64,000 nt of DNA from NCBI RefSeq assembly GCF_900111175.1, contig NZ_FOGI01000001.1, positions 186,001 through 250,000 of the forward strand. The letters run 5' to 3'. Below the pieces are notes generated by a model that ran no database searches, was not told where the DNA came from, and saw nothing but the letters and a program-made list of their open reading frames with translations. How positions within the stretch are numbered: the first letter of the stretch is position 1; every line of letters begins with the position of its first letter. Positions 63,994 through 64,000 of the stretch are shown piece after piece. A program made the translations under genes and the position numbers. This stretch comes from Actinokineospora terrae (lineage in GTDB: Bacteria; Actinomycetota; Actinomycetes; Mycobacteriales; Pseudonocardiaceae).

Positions 63994-64000
63994 TTGACGG

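Overview
The window is very GC-rich, gene-dense DNA. GTG starts, ATGA/GTGA stop-start overlaps, ECF sigma factors, a large LuxR regulator, twin-arginine secretion and a secondary-metabolite cluster all point to a filamentous actinomycete. Pseudonocardiales (Actinokineospora, Saccharothrix or Amycolatopsis type) is my best guess from gene content; no rRNA or tRNA gene is present to test it.

Region 1 (2-16863, possibly reaching 25970) is the right-hand part of a biosynthetic gene cluster whose left end lies outside the window. It opens with the C-terminal part of a 4-hydroxymandelate synthase and a PhyH-type oxygenase. A minus-strand operon follows: carrier protein, glycosyltransferase, and DrrAB-type ABC exporter. 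Facing it is a nine-gene plus-strand operon (5108-13594): condensation-like protein, KAS III-like enzyme, second carrier protein, degenerate KAS-like partner, Sfp-type phosphopantetheinyl transferase, class-II aaRS-like amino acid:carrier-protein ligase, thiamine-dependent E1 alpha and beta, and a second condensation-like protein. Behind a strong double hairpin sits a two-gene unit that looks like CreE/CreD, the aspartate-to-nitrosuccinate-to-nitrite route of N-N bond natural products. A LuxR regulator and a third condensation-like protein (21680-25970) probably belong too, with an MHS transporter / two-component / TAXI operon between. A carrier-protein-bound amino acid meeting enzymatic nitrous acid is the most interesting idea here; the product is not predictable from this fragment.

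Region 2 (26097-44144) is mixed accessory and regulatory DNA: VOC protein, AraC/GyrI and TetR regulators, a decayed alpha/beta-hydrolase with its TetR operator still visible, a 1359-residue TPR protein, a pentapeptide protein with a Cys-rich head, a YCII/ECF42 sigma pair, a HipA-like/DUF3037 pair, an unusual TrpB2 - TrpC-like - UbiD operon, another TetR, a MocR regulator and a Pro-rich protein.

Region 3 (44293-64000) is mostly exported proteins: a 1937-residue ExeM/NucH-type nuclease, a PhoD phosphatase with a partner secreted protein, two tandem FG-GAP proteins, a galactose-oxidase-like radical copper enzyme with four discoidin-like domains, and a DUF305 lipoprotein. It also holds a frameshifted MFS gene, an ECF sigma/membrane protein pair and HtpG. 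Several genes end in long perfect hairpins.
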